Part shown: one piece after another, positions 53,656-64,000 of the stretch
Position numbering within the stretch: the first letter of the stretch is position 1
Layout: each line of letters begins with the position of its first letter
The notes under the pieces: model-generated
The model's input: only the letters and a program-made list of their open reading frames with translations
Databases searched by the model: none
Told to the model about the DNA's origin: nothing
Program-made: the position numbers and the translations under genes
Origin: Linum tenue
Lineage: Eukaryota > Streptophyta > Magnoliopsida > Malpighiales > Linaceae
Direction of reading: 5' to 3'
NCBI GenBank assembly: GCA_946122785.1
Contig: CAMGYJ010000007.1
Location: forward strand, 8,842,727 to 8,906,726
Length of the DNA: 64,000 nt

Positions 53656-55571
53656 AATAAAATTTTTGATGCAAATACTACACGTATCCACACGAAACAA
53701 TGCAAGGTAGAAAACATCTAAATTGTTAGAATCCTCTTGCTAATTTGTGAGAAACTTATTATAAATGTTGATAAAATTTGTTAATGGGTAGTTGGAGAAT
53801 TGCTTTTGCAAATTAACCCACAATCTAACCGCACTCATCTATCACTCGCCCAACCCAACCTGAAATAAAATATGGGTAGATAGGGGGTTACAATCATATC
53901 AATTCGCTCGTAAGAAAACTCATCCAACCTGCCCACTGCCTGACCCATCCATATTCAACTGTTCATCACGATGCATGGTTAACCTCTTTCTTAATGTGAA
54001 GGGGACCGATCAAGTATATATCATTATATTGGATATGTACATGGTATCAAGGACTAGGACAAGATCCCTAGCTAATATTCTAGTACGTACTCTTTGGTTC
54101 TAATTAATCCCAATCAACCAAGATGGGCAGTCATCAGGCATAATAGTTATAGTCCGCAGAGCTGGTCTACCGTACGGTATCTAGGATGATGAAGACCATC
54201 ATATATGCCTTGTGTTTGAAGCTTTGGCTCAATTTAACAAGAACCAATCCAGAATAGAAACCAAAAAAGGTGTTAGTCATCACTCAGGTGTTGGAGTCTT
54301 GTCTAGCGCCTAGTGTGTATGTCTAAATGATGTTTAGATAGTTTTAGTAGAAATAACAATTTTATAGAACACTTTTGCTTTAGTTTAATTTCAAATTATT
54401 AATAACTTAGCTAAACCTTAACAACAAGTAAAATATATGTTATGATTTTTTTAGAATCATAAGTTTATAGAAGTCGTGGTTATTGGGGTTGCTTCGTAGT
54501 CGACGATGGTGAAGAGGCGCAGGTCGGGTCGACCAGAGCTGGAGAAGAACTGAAGAAGTCGGGATTGTGGATGCTTTGCGATCGAAGGCGTCGAAAAGCA
54601 TAACTGCAAAATTCGTGGATTGTGACCACTGTAGTTAAAACGATGCTATTCAACAAATAAGTGTTTCAATGACCTAAAAACATAAAAGCGACTTTAAACT
54701 TTAAAGCGCGATGTTGACTATATTATATAGTAAGAAAAAGTGTGATTTTACGTAGAAGTGTTTTGATGACATATATAAGATTTAAAGCGCAATTTTGACT
54801 ACATTGATTGTGACTGCTCTGCAAGGACAAAAAAAATGGGGCGGAGGACAAAAGGGATTGAGCGAAAAGGAGAAGATGTTGCAATTTCGAAGTTTTGAGT
54901 CTTCCACATTAACCTAGAATTCAATTTCAGATCGAGGAAGGAGGAGTGAAGGACACATACTCTATATGACACCTAAAGATGACATCATTTTGGGCAGATT
55001 ATCTACAATTTTTAAATACTTAGTTTTGCCAGCGCGCTCAATTGTGTCTCACTGTAATTAATCACGGCTAATAGCCTAATACTGATAATTGTGTCTACCT
55101 TCGCGGGGGTCTAAACATTGTAAAATTCTAATTGTATGTCTAACTAAGGTCTAGCCGAGGCGTTTTGTCACTGTTCAACGCTTAGGCGCGCCTAGACATA
55201 TGTGGAATTATGCCTTCTTGAACTTTAACATATCCTAGTATGACTCAAATGTAATAAAAAAAACTTCTTATTAGTATAACATTGTACTAAATGATAATTA
55301 ATTTACGACACTAAAGTAAAGATTTTAGTTGTACTCGAGTTGCATTTTGGTTTTAAAATGAGGGTTACGTTTGGTATGTTAAGTCATACGATTGCAATAA
55401 CTCAATCATTCAAAAAATACATAATTAATGTAACACTTTGATAAGTATTTTATCTTTTATGATAAATCTATCAAATAAAACTTGTATAAGAACATAAAAA
55501 AGGTAGAAATAAATTTTCTCAAAATTAAAAAATAAATATTTGAAATTAGTGTAAATCTAAGTAACACAATG
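53656..55571. other. Gene-poor interval of unit 2
   Basis: Counterpart of about 11246-13056 in unit 1. Frames seen in unit 1 are interrupted or altered here. It contains a small insertion absent from unit 1 near 55056-55115. No gene. Confidence 0.6.
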
Positions 55572-55786
55572 TGTCATAAACCAGTTGGTCCCAATAACTC
55601 GAGTTGTTGGGAGAAGGTTATGTTGGATCTTATACCCCTCTCTAACACGCCCCCTCAAACGAAAGCCAACCCATGGGCTTGAAGTTTGCACAGGCCCTCC
55701 ATACCATGTGCTTTAATCAACTGTTAATATTGGGGGTCGTGGAGATTCGAACACACGACCACTTGGTCAAACCAGCTTTGATACCA
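55572..55786 (-). mobile_element. TRIM half at the left end of the chimera
   Basis: On the minus strand: primer site TGGTATCAAAGC (55786-55775), interior with GTGTGTTCGAATCTCC, polypurine tract CGTTTGAGGGGGCG ending at 55648, and the LTR (55647-55572) from TGTTAGAGAG to TTTATGACA. The LTR carries AACAACTCGAGTTATTGGG and ACCAACTGG, matching the TRIMs at 26926 and 5856. The three bases at 55787-55789 (ACA on the minus strand) equal the last bases of that LTR, so they are probably the remnant of its other LTR. Confidence 0.8.
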
Positions 55787-55789
55787 TGT

Positions 55790-55801
55790 TGGTATCAGAG
55801 C
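55790..55801 (+). other. Primer-binding site of Copia F
   Basis: TGGTATCAGAGC, initiator tRNA-Met type, without an LTR in front of it. Confidence 0.85.
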
Positions 55802-55833
55802 AATAAGGTTCAGTTCTTGGATTCGATATCATC

Positions 55834-56910
55834 ATGGGGAAAGATGAGGCAACTAGCGGAGGCAAATCGACCGATCTGAATGACGGCGTTATCCCGATAA
55901 GCTCTCCTCTCTACCTGCATCCTTCGGAGAATCCTGCTCAATTATTTGGCAGTGATCTGCTGAATGATGCCAATTATGGTGAATGGTCGAATGACATTGC
56001 AGAGACCTTGATTGCCAAAAACAAATTGGCTTTTGTGGATGGTTCCTTCCCCCGCACCAAGGCATATACGGGTCCTCAACGGGAGGCTTGGGACCGATGC
56101 GACGCGACCGTCAAAGGATGGCTGCAGACTGCGATGACCCGCGAGGCCGCAACAGCGTTCGTACGGCTACCACTGCGCGCGCCATCTGGGTCGACTTGCA
56201 AAGGCGTTTCAGCAAGGGTTCTGCGCAAAGAGCATATGAGTTGCGTTGCAACATTAGCTCCTCCCGCCAAGAGAAGACGTCGGTTTTCTGCTTTCTATAC
56301 CAAGCTCCGTTCTATTTGGGACGAGATGCAGGCAATAGGAGGAGCGCCGCATTGTACTTGTAGCAGCTGTACGTGCGACTGGGTGCACCAATATCAAACC
56401 CAACGTGACACCGAGCATATCTTTGAATTCCTCATGGGTCTCGACGACACTTACTCGGTTGTTCGCTCCCAGATTCTCGGCACGAAGCCCACACCGTCAT
56501 TAGCAGATGCATACCAGATGGTTGTTGTCGAGGAACAACACCGGCAAATCACGAGCTCTCGACGACCAATGGTGGATACGGCCGCCTTCCAGGCTCAGGC
56601 CGAGAAAGACAAACAAGACGATCGTCCCCGTTGTGCTGATTGTAATAAATTGGGACACAGCAAGGACGCTTGTTACCGGCTTATTGGATTCCCAGCAGGT
56701 CATCCCCGTGCAAAGCAAGCTGAAGAACGCACGGGCACAACTTCTAGGCGTCCCAAGGCGGCGCACGTCGAACTCGAGGCATCTTCTCCTATACCTGGGA
56801 TGACAGCGCTCAATTCGCTCAACTCAAGGAGTTCCTTGCATCCACTGACAGTCCCTCGATTCCCGCGGCACACATGGCGGGTAATATTTCTGATCTCGAT
56901 GCTTGGTTGA
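55834..56910 (+). pseudogene. Copia F gag, disrupted
   Basis: The frame begins MGKDEATSGGKST, with the Copia gag patterns SPLYLHPSENPAQLFGS and NKLAFVDGSF. Between about 56150 and 56280 the gag homology (ARAIWVDLQRRFSKGSAQR) lies in another frame, so a pair of opposing indels scrambles about 40 residues. Homology then returns (KLRSIWDEM, DTEHIFEFLMGLDDTY). The zinc knuckle CADCNKLGHSKDAC is near 56632-56673. The frame breaks again before protease. Confidence 0.85.
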
Positions 56911-59900
56911 TTGACTCTGGGTTAACGAACATATTGTTCGTGATGTTGGCTGGATGGATTCCTTGGGTAATTGTCTTGATCAGTCTCAGGTTCGCATTCC
57001 CGATGGTACTGGGATTCCGGTTAAGGGTTTAGGCACAGTTCGGTTCACATACTCTATCACTCTTTCCCGTGTGTTATATGTTCCGGCTTTCAAGTGCAAT
57101 CTCTTGTCCGTTAGCCGATTGGCTCAGGATCATAATGTGGCGGTGACTTTCTTACGTGATTTCTGCGTCCTTCAGGTCTTACCTTCCAAGACGCTGATTG
57201 GAGTGGGTCAACTTAAAGACGGATTGTACTACCTTACGCATTTCCGTGGGGAGGTCTCTACTCGAGCTTGCAGGGCTTCACACCACGAGATTTCTTCTGA
57301 GCTATGGCATGCCCGTATGGGGCATCCTTCTTTTGATAAACTAGCACATTTGAAGGATTTTTTGGATTGTAATTTCTCTCCCCAGGATTTCGGGCATTGT
57401 GATTCTTGTTTTAGAACTAAACAGACTCGTGCTCCATTTCCTACTAGCTCCATTAAAACCACTGTGTGTTTTGATTTGATACATGTTGATATATGGGGTG
57501 CGTATCGGACGCCGGCTCTCGACGGTTCTCGTTATTTCTTGACCATTGTGGACGATTTTAGTCGTTCCACGTGGGTTTATTTAATGAAGTTTAAGTCTGA
57601 TGTCGAGCGATATCTTCGGTTATTTTGTGAGCTTGCTCATACCCAATTTGGTCGCATTGTTCGACGTATACAGGCGGATAACGGCCTTGAGTTTCAGACG
57701 ACTTCACTTTGGGCATTCTATGAGGAGAACGGCATCATCCTTCAGATGACCTGCACAGATACTCCTCAGCAAAATGGCGTTGTAGAGCGCAAACATCGTC
57801 ATCTTCTGGAAACGGCGCGAGCTCTGATGTTTCATGCCGGTTTGCCTGTGCGTTTCTAGGGTGACTGTGTGCTCACCGTGACATACTTAATTAATCGTCT
57901 TCCTACGAAGGTTCTTGCTGGCAAAACTCCATTCGAGGTACTTCTTGGGCGCTCTCCTACCTATGCACATATCCGCAGTTTTGGTTGTCTTGCATATAGT
58001 AAGGATACTCATCGTGGTCTCGATAAGTTTGCGCCGCGTGGCCGAGCAGGGATCTTTCTTGGTTATCCCGACAATCAAAAAGGCTATCAGATTGATGACT
58101 TTCAGTCTAAGAAAATTTTGGTTTCTCGGGATGTCAAATTTATAGAGCATGTATTTCCATTCCTACTTAAAGCTGCTGGGACGCAGCTCTCTTCCAATTC
58201 ACTTCCCATTGTTGAGCCCTCCATGCTACGTCCCCAACATGCATGCATGGACCCTCAAGTTGTGACTTCTCTTTTGGTCGATGACGAGCCTGCCGATACT
58301 GTGTGCACCACGCAACCAGATGCTCTTGAGGATGATATGGTTGTTCATGTGTCCGACACAGTTCCTATCTCGCCTCTTGCCGACCCTAGTACTTCTCCTT
58401 GTACTGCTTCCTCGGGACTCGACTCCACTTCCCCAGATAAGGATGTGGGCGATACCAACAAGGAGACTACTACTTCTAAGGACCTTTCACTTACCTCTTC
58501 CTCACTTGATGCTACACATATTCCCACGCCTGTTGCTCCACGTCGCAATCCCACGCGGGATAGACGTCCTCCAGCTGGTCTCGACGTCTATGTGGTAAGC
58601 TTGCCCAATACTTCCTCTCATCACGTCAATTTTCCTCTTTCCAATTACGTGAGCTATGACCGTTTTTCTGACACTTATCGTGCTTTCTTGGCGGCCATGG
58701 CAAAAATTGATGAACCTCGCACCTACGCGTAAGCTGTTCGTTATGAATGTTGGCGTGCGGCGATGATGAAGGAGGTTGCTGCTCTCGAAGCTCAGGGGAC
58801 ATGGACCCTCGAATATTTACCACCTGGCAAGCGCGCTATCGATTCGAAATGAGTGTATAAAATCAAGTACAATCCGGATGGTTCAGTAGAGCGCTACAAA
58901 GCTCGCTTGGTTGCTAAAGGGTTCACTCAGCTCGAAGGGATTGACTTTCACGATACTTTCGCTCCTGTCGCAAAGCTGGTTACCGTGCGTGTTTTGTTGG
59001 CTCTGGCAGCTAAGCGCGGATGGTCCTTGCACCAGCTAGACGTTAATAATGCCTTTTTGCACGGCGATTTGGACGAGGAGGTCTACATGAAGATACCTCA
59101 AGGGTTTGCCAAAGCTGGTGATACTCGAGTTTGTCGTCTTCGGAAGTCTCTTTATGGTCCCCGCCAAGCGTCTCGTAACTGGTACACCAAGTTTACTGAG
59201 GCTCTTTTGGAGTTCGATTTCCGTGTTTCACGGGCCGATCCCTCGCTCTTCCTATATCAGTCTTCGGGTGCTTTCCTGGCTGTGTTAATTTATGTCGATG
59301 ACGTAGTTATTACTGGTGATGACCTTGCCGCTATTGACCGTGTTAAGGCATTCTTGCACCACCGTTTTAGCATCAAAGACTTGGGCCCGCTGAAGTACTT
59401 CCTCGGCATCGAGGTCGCACGTTCTCCTGAGGGTATTCTGCTTTGTCAGCGTAAGTATACTTTGGACATCCTCGCCGACTCTGGTATGACTGTTGTTCGA
59501 CCTAGTGCTTTTCCCATGGAGCAAAATCACTCTCTACACAGCCTATTGATGACCAGACTGATGATGTCACTGCTTATAGACGTCTTATTGGCCATCTTAT
59601 GTATCTCACCATCACTCGTCCGGATATTGCCTATTCAGTGAATTTACTCAGTCATTTTGTTCACAATCCTAGTCATGCCCATCTGGGTGCTGCTCATCGG
59701 ATTCTTTGGTATCTTAAGTAGGCTCCTGGACAAGGTCTATTCTTTCCAGCGACAGGCTCTTTGGATCTCACTGCCTACAGTGATGCAGATTGGGCAGGGT
59801 GTCAGTTCAGTCGACGTTCCACGACGGGTTATTATATTCATTTCGGTGGTGCTCCCGTTTCCTGGCGTGCCAAGAAGCAGCGGGTTGTGTCTCGTTCATC

Positions 59901-60230
59901 TGTAGAGGCGGAATACCGTGCCATGGCTAGTACCACCAATGAGATACTTTGGTTGCGTTTTCCTCCTCCATGAGTTGCAGGTTCCACAACATGCTCCTAC
60001 TCCTCTCTACTGTGACCATCAGGCTGCCCTTCAGATTGCCGCTAATCCTGTTTTCCACTAGCGCACCAAGCATGTCGAGATGGACTGTTACTTTGTTCGG
60101 GAACGGCGTCAGTTCAGGTGACATTTTGCCGCAAAAGATCAGGACCCACTTGCAGCTTGCCGACATTTTTACTAAAGCTTTGGGCACTGAGCAGTTTTCA
60201 CACCTTGTTGTCCAAGCTTGGCATTCGTAA
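56911..60230 (+). pseudogene. Copia F pol, disrupted
   Basis: A frameshifted protease start (WLIDSG near 56908) is followed by integrase motifs LWHARMGHPS, CDSCFRTK, VDIWGAY, IQADNGLEF and GVVERKHRH. Stops are TAG at 57857-57859, TAA at 58730-58732 and TGA at 58850-58852, two of them at places where Copia proteins have Trp, as G-to-A changes would give. RT has KARLVAKGFTQLEG, AFLHGDLDEEVYM and YVDDVVITG. A frameshift near 59540 and a further stop near 59718 precede RNase H motifs YSDADWAGC and SVEAEYRAM, with more breaks to the end. It is not functional. Confidence 0.9.
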
Positions 60231-60245
60231 TCTTCATGCTTCAGC

Positions 60246-60256
60246 TTGAGGGGGAG
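60246..60256 (+). other. Polypurine tract of Copia F
   Basis: TTGAGGGGGAG directly before the 3' LTR. Confidence 0.85.
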
Positions 60257-60544
60257 TATTGGCAGTGTAGTTTTGGACCTCTTTGTAGGGTGTTTATTAT
60301 TTGTGTTAGTTTGGTAATTGTGCTTATTGCCCACGTTGCATGTAGAGGGTATAAGTACTTGTGTTTGCCGAGTCCTCTAAACCCTAAGTAAGAATAAGGG
60401 TTCGGCTATTGTTCCTGGAGAACTTCGTACCTAGTGAAGCTTCATTATGAGAGCTATGCTCTCCGTTGATTAGTCCCGATTTCTCGGGGATACCACGTTA
60501 CATCGTTGTGTTCTTTATTCTTCCGCATTCGTTATTATTTTTCA
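60257..60544 (+). repeat. 3' LTR of Copia F
   Basis: 288 bp, starting TATTGGCAGTG (TA instead of TG) and ending ATTATTTTTCA. It includes TATA-like GGGTATAAGTACTTG near 60348 and has no counterpart at the 5' end of the insertion. Confidence 0.85.
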
Positions 60545-60703
60545 CAATGTGTTGACTCAAGCAACTCACAACCCGATAAACTGAACCCGCCTAATCCACA
60601 ATCCAATAAACTGGAAAGTCAACTAACTTATAAACAGATTGAACTCAACTCAAATCGAACAACCCGAACACTGCCGATTGACACCATCTATATACCGTTG
60701 GGT

Positions 60704-60889
60704 CAGGGGCGGACCTACGTTGGTGATAGGTTTGTCACTGACAAACCTTGATTCAATTTTAGAATAAAATTTATTTGTAAAAATTTTGATTTATTAATGG
60801 TGGTATTTGAATTCAAGGACTATTTGACAATCCTTGTTAATTTTATTTATTGTTGAACACCCTTAATGTAATTCCTAGGTCCGCCACAG
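60704..60889. mobile_element. hAT-type MITE with CAGGGGCGGACC ends
   Basis: The perfect 8-bp TSD CGTTGGGT (60696-60703 and 60890-60897) flanks a 186-bp element. Termini are CAGGGGCGGACC and GGTCCGCCACAG (inverted, two mismatches). CAGGGGCGGA-type ends with 8-bp TSDs are characteristic of a common plant hAT group. The interior is AT-rich and non-coding. It lies exactly where homology to unit 1 stops, though that may be coincidence. Confidence 0.85.
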
Positions 60890-60900
60890 CGTTGGGTCAG

Positions 60901-61658
60901 GTTAGCTCTAGCTAGGGTATATGATTATTCGGTCAGGTACGTACTACTCGTGAATTGGATTCCCAATTCAAAGAGTGCGATCGGGAAATAAAATTCTATT
61001 TGGGTTTCCGTCTGTGTCTATATTTGGGTGGTAACCATGCATCATCTGGGTATCTTTCTTTGACATATCTAATAAACGAATAAACTGCACAGAAACGGAT
61101 CCCAGCCAGCTGATGAAGATGGATATATAGATACAGAGTCAACTGTACACAAGTGTTCTCTGTAAATTCTGAACCAGAAATTAATGGCTGAACAGAAAAG
61201 AGGCCCCCAGAGGGGGGGCATATAACCCATTTTCAAGGTATGAAAACGTTGATCAATTCTAATGATTTTGTTTAACGAATCCAAATGGGTATGTCGATAG
61301 ACCTTTTGATTCAATCCAAGTGGCTGAGAGAGAGAATGGATTTTATCTTAATGTAGTTTCATTCTTCTTTGATGGAAATTCAGCATGTTTTTAGATGCTC
61401 TGTTTTGGGTATAGTTTGAGTAAGTTGCATGGAATCTTATAAGAGCATGCAATGCTCCCCCCGCCTAATATTCCAGATCATATTTCCAAGCTGAATCGTC
61501 TAAAGCCAAAGCCCGTTGAAAAGAATCTATAGCGGAAAAGGGAAAAAGAAAAAAGGAAAGGCAGGCAGGCAGGCAGGCAAATTAAGAAAGAAGGAGCCTC
61601 TCGTTGGAAACCGAACACTCTGTTTCTCTGCCGTTTCCTTTTCTTGCCTTTTTGGGGT
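60901..61658. other. Upstream region of the Ser-rich protein gene
   Basis: No gene seen. It contains a (GCAG)n microsatellite at about 61559-61580, about 80 bp before the TATA box. Confidence 0.6.
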
Positions 61659-61666
61659 TATAAATA
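61659..61666 (+). promoter_or_regulatory. TATA box of the Ser-rich protein gene
   Basis: TATAAATA, 256 bp before the ATG. Transcription would start near 61690, giving a 5'UTR of about 225 nt. Confidence 0.7.
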
Positions 61667-61786
61667 GCAGCCAAATTGATCAGTTTACTCATCATCAACA
61701 CAACCAACATACAGAAGAAGCTTCCACCCTTCACCCCAGAAATTTCACTTAGCTCTGCTATCTCTCTCCATTAGCTACCAACCACC

Positions 61787-61824
61787 CTCTCTGCCTCTGC
61801 CTCTGCCTCTGCCTCTGCCTCTGT
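61787..61824 (+). repeat. (CTCTGC)n microsatellite in the 5'UTR
   Basis: About six CTCTGC repeats within the predicted 5'UTR. CT-rich leader repeats are common in plant genes and often vary in length. Confidence 0.85.
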
Positions 61825-61914
61825 CAAAAAGCAGAGAGATCAAGGAAAATAACTCTGCTTTTCCCCTTAAAGTTTTTTTTTAACAAACCATATAGAGCGA
61901 GCGAGCTAGCTAGC

Positions 61915-62635
61915 ATGGAAAACAAGAAGCAAGTTGGTGGTAGCTCCTCTTCTTCTTCAATGGATCATCTTTTTGGTCCTAAGGATTCTTCTTCATCATC
62001 TTCTTCTTCCAGCTACTTCGGCGCCATCTTCCCCCCACCTTCCACGGTACTAATCATCCAACTGTTTTTCTCCTAATTAGCCACGTTAATTAATTTTGAA
62101 AATGTTCAGTTCATCAGCTGATTTTGGGTGATCATTGTAGATTATGGGAAGGGACGGCGGTGGTAACAAATACGCCGGAACTACTTCTCCTTCTGCAGGT
62201 ATATAGATTGATATATGTCCTAAACTAGGAAGGATAATTTGTTTCAGTCTTACTAATCATACAGTACTAATGTGTTGATTATATATGAATTTGGCAGAGA
62301 ATTACAGCGCCCGTCATGGAAAGGAGAAAAACGGCGGCGGTGGACATGGTGGGACGGTGGAGCCGTCGTGCTACTTGAGCTCGTCAATCTACTACGGCGG
62401 CCAAGAGAATTACAACTCCTCTTCCTCCCCGCCGGCCCACGGGAACCCCTCCGCCGCCGCCCGTCACAACACTACTACCGACGACCCAAATGGCAACAAC
62501 AACAACGCTAACTCTGCTTCTAGAGGCAACTGGTGGAAAGGTATACCTTTTGATTTCATTTCTGCCCCTTTCTCAATTGCATACATAACACACTAAACAG
62601 GATCTCTTATCATGCAGGTTCGCTTTATTACTGAT
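61915..62635 (+). CDS. Plant-specific Ser-rich protein, four exons, C-terminal GNWWKGSLYY
   Basis: Exons 61915-62046, 62141-62198, 62298-62540 and 62619-62635, all with GT-AG introns and compatible phases (0, 1, 1), give 149 aa. The protein starts MENKKQVGGSSSSSSMDHLF, has a poly-Ser stretch followed by YFGAIFPPPST, then IMGRDGG, a Gly/Asn-rich middle with CYLSSSIYYGGQENY (about residues 93-107), DDPNGNNNN, and ends ASRGNWWKGSLYY. This layout (N-terminal Ser-rich/FGxIFPPPS, central SSSxYYGGQ, C-terminal GNWWxGSLYY) matches an uncharacterised plant family; I recall Arabidopsis members such as At5g16110, but could not check. There is no enzyme motif, signal peptide or membrane segment, and the biochemical role is unknown. 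The very short last exon completes the conserved C-terminus, which strongly supports the model. A splice in the 3'UTR (AAG|GTATGAAG near 62670 to TGCAG near 62801) is possible. Confidence 0.88.
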
Positions 62636-64000
62636 CTATAACGCCCGGCAACTAATGATCTAATTAAGGTATGAAGTTTGGACGTTATTGAGAAATGTTC
62701 TGTATTCCAAAAGTTTCGTTTTTTTTTTTTTTTTTGAAAGACAGCAGTATTACTTATTGATCTGTACTTGTGCTGAAACTTGGGATCATGTGCACGTGCA
62801 GGGAACCCCCAAAAGCTAAGCTTAATGCAGCAGCAAGGAGGAGGACTAGTTTGCAATTTGCATGTCTACCTACCGAAATAAACGAAGATGGAATACTAGT
62901 GTTGATCTTTATAACCATAACTATATGTGTATGGAGTGTGCTAGTGTCGATGCTGGTAGAAGTTAGCTCGGTATAGAAGAGATAGACGAGTAGTCGATCG
63001 GCTGGATGGATGAATTGTAGATCATGATCGATCATCATCATCATGCGGCATGTGAAATCGATACGTGCCGTTGTTTGTTGGGTTCTTTTTGTCCCAGCAA
63101 ATTAGTTGTTGTGTGAAGTGTCTCTATCTGAGTGTTTGTTCTTTTTCAGAACTAGTTCTGTTAAAAATGCCTCGTTCACTAACTTTTGCAAATTGCAAGA
63201 GGAGAAAATGATATTGCACCACTATTGATTCGATTTGGGTTGTGACTTGTGAGAGTTGGATTGTTGGAGCTGTGACAGTGAGAGGATAGTGGGCCTTAAA
63301 TTGTTGGGCTTATATTTTTGGTCCGCCCAAATTATCCATCCAATTAAAGAACCAATTCCCATTGTTGTCCAAAGAATGAAACCAATCAATTGGCAGGGTC
63401 ACTTTCTTCCTTGCGGCTCCGGAGTGCAGTATACGTGTACACCATTTGGCTTGGTCACTATAATAGTTACACTACCTCATTGCTTAGATAATCATGGTTT
63501 CAATAATATTCAGATGAATATTGGTATGCAATAATGCAAATATGTTGTTTCCAAAATCCGAAAGATAGTCTGTTGTACTAAGCAAATTTCTCGCCAACCA
63601 AACCAACGAAATCCATTATCGACAAGAACAATCCAGGAAGTCGAGCGTTCAAACCAGTGGTTTTTAAGCTTAGCAGGATAGAACTTCATTTGATTCCATC
63701 TCAATCACTTCCTAATGGCATTACCCCAGATCAGAAAGCTGGCAACTGCCAACAAATTCAAAGGCCAGATCTGGTCTTTCCGGTTAGGTTGCGGATTTAC
63801 TCGAAACCCACTTTCAGAGGGTTAAAATCAACAAAAAATGATAAAACTACACAAAACCAACAGCAAAGCAAACATTTTCACTTCTTATGATCCAATCATT
63901 ATTCATTATTTGGGATAGATCTGGATGTCACAGCAGTAGTACATATATGCTTGAGCTAGATCAACTAGCAAGCAACAACTCTGTAACACTCCAGTTCATC
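62636..64000. other. 3' flank of the Ser-rich protein gene and distal region
   Basis: The 3'UTR probably extends to about 62900-63150; AATAAA is at about 62876-62881 and a T-run at 62721-62737. Further on, GTGGGCC and TTGGGCTT words near 63290-63310 resemble site II (TCP) promoter elements and might serve a gene beyond the window. No coding sequence is supportable. Confidence 0.45.

Larger units (their letters stand above)
55572..60544 (+). mobile_element. Chimeric retroelement: reversed TRIM half joined to Copia F
   Basis: Perfect 5-bp TSD CAATG (55567-55571 and 60545-60549), with the empty site at 13052-13056 in unit 1. The 3' end is a Copia with a 288-bp LTR. The 5' end is unrelated to that LTR: it is a TRIM in reverse orientation, with a 76-bp LTR, polypurine tract, 139-bp interior and PBS. 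The two primer sites meet head to head as GCTTTGATACCA-TGT-TGGTATCAGAGC (55775-55801). The Copia has no 5' LTR. The coding region carries several stops and frameshifts. Confidence 0.85.
28502..60695 (+). repeat. Unit 2 of large direct segmental duplication
   Basis: Co-linear with 713-13185 but expanded by four insertions: nested Copias, a MULE-type element, an Athila-type Gypsy and a chimeric retroelement. Blocks of homology are 28502-30271, 40435-46637, 47764-47873, about 53656-55571 and 60545-60695. Short deletions relative to unit 1 occur at about 41037 and at the 3' side of the Gypsy (about 53655). Confidence 0.9.

Noticed and set aside
55572..55800. Simple nested TRIM insertion in the Copia 5' LTR
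   Set aside because: A nested insertion would leave Copia LTR sequence outside the TRIM and a TRIM TSD; instead the TRIM end abuts the TSD of the whole insertion and no Copia LTR remains.
55741..55801. tRNA gene suggested by TTCGAATC and TGATACCA words
   Set aside because: These are retroelement primer-binding sites and a TRIM motif; no cloverleaf can be folded.

Overview
This is nuclear DNA from a flowering plant, probably a eudicot. The evidence is spliced GT-AG introns, plant-type Copia and Athila-type Gypsy retrotransposons with tRNA-iMet and tRNA-Asp primer sites, a Gnk2-type secreted protein, and hAT, Mutator and CACTA transposons. There is no bacterial, organellar, rRNA or tRNA signal. 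Only two ordinary host genes are convincing: a small secreted Gnk2/DUF26-like protein (27761-28135, minus) and a four-exon, plant-specific Ser-rich protein ending in GNWWKGSLYY (61915-62635, plus). Nearly everything else is mobile DNA.

The backbone is a large direct duplication. Unit 1 (713-13185) and unit 2 (28502-60695) are co-linear and closely similar. Each serves as the empty site for insertions in the other, so element ends and target-site duplications (TSDs) can be read exactly. Both units share a hAT MITE, a TRIM and a Mutator-like element (MULE) that carries a nested hAT MITE. Unit 1 alone has a 1.1 kb fold-back element (9325-10432). Unit 2 alone has a Copia (30272-40434) with a second, intact Copia nested inside it in reverse (31655-36895), a MULE-type insertion (46638-47763), an Athila-type Gypsy that kept gag and protease but has no RT or integrase (47874-about 53655), and a chimeric retroelement (55572-60544).

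Between the units lie a 5'-truncated Athila-type element (13186-16558), a CACTA terminus (up to 17966), a rearranged palindromic Athila-type element (17967-24972), and a 3.5 kb island with the Gnk2-like gene flanked by a TRIM and a small MULE-type MITE. After unit 2 come a hAT MITE and the Ser-rich protein gene with a clear TATA box.

The most unusual features are these. (1) At 55572-60544 the 5' LTR of a Copia is replaced by a reversed TRIM half. The two primer-binding sites sit head to head, yet the composite has a perfect 5-bp TSD, which points to integration of a reverse-transcription chimera. (2) A hairpin with an invariant AGGCAA loop and a covarying stem lies 38-45 nt after the last ORF in all three Athila-type subfamilies. 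(3) One Athila-type element has 1.2 kb inverted arms around an inverted protease segment.
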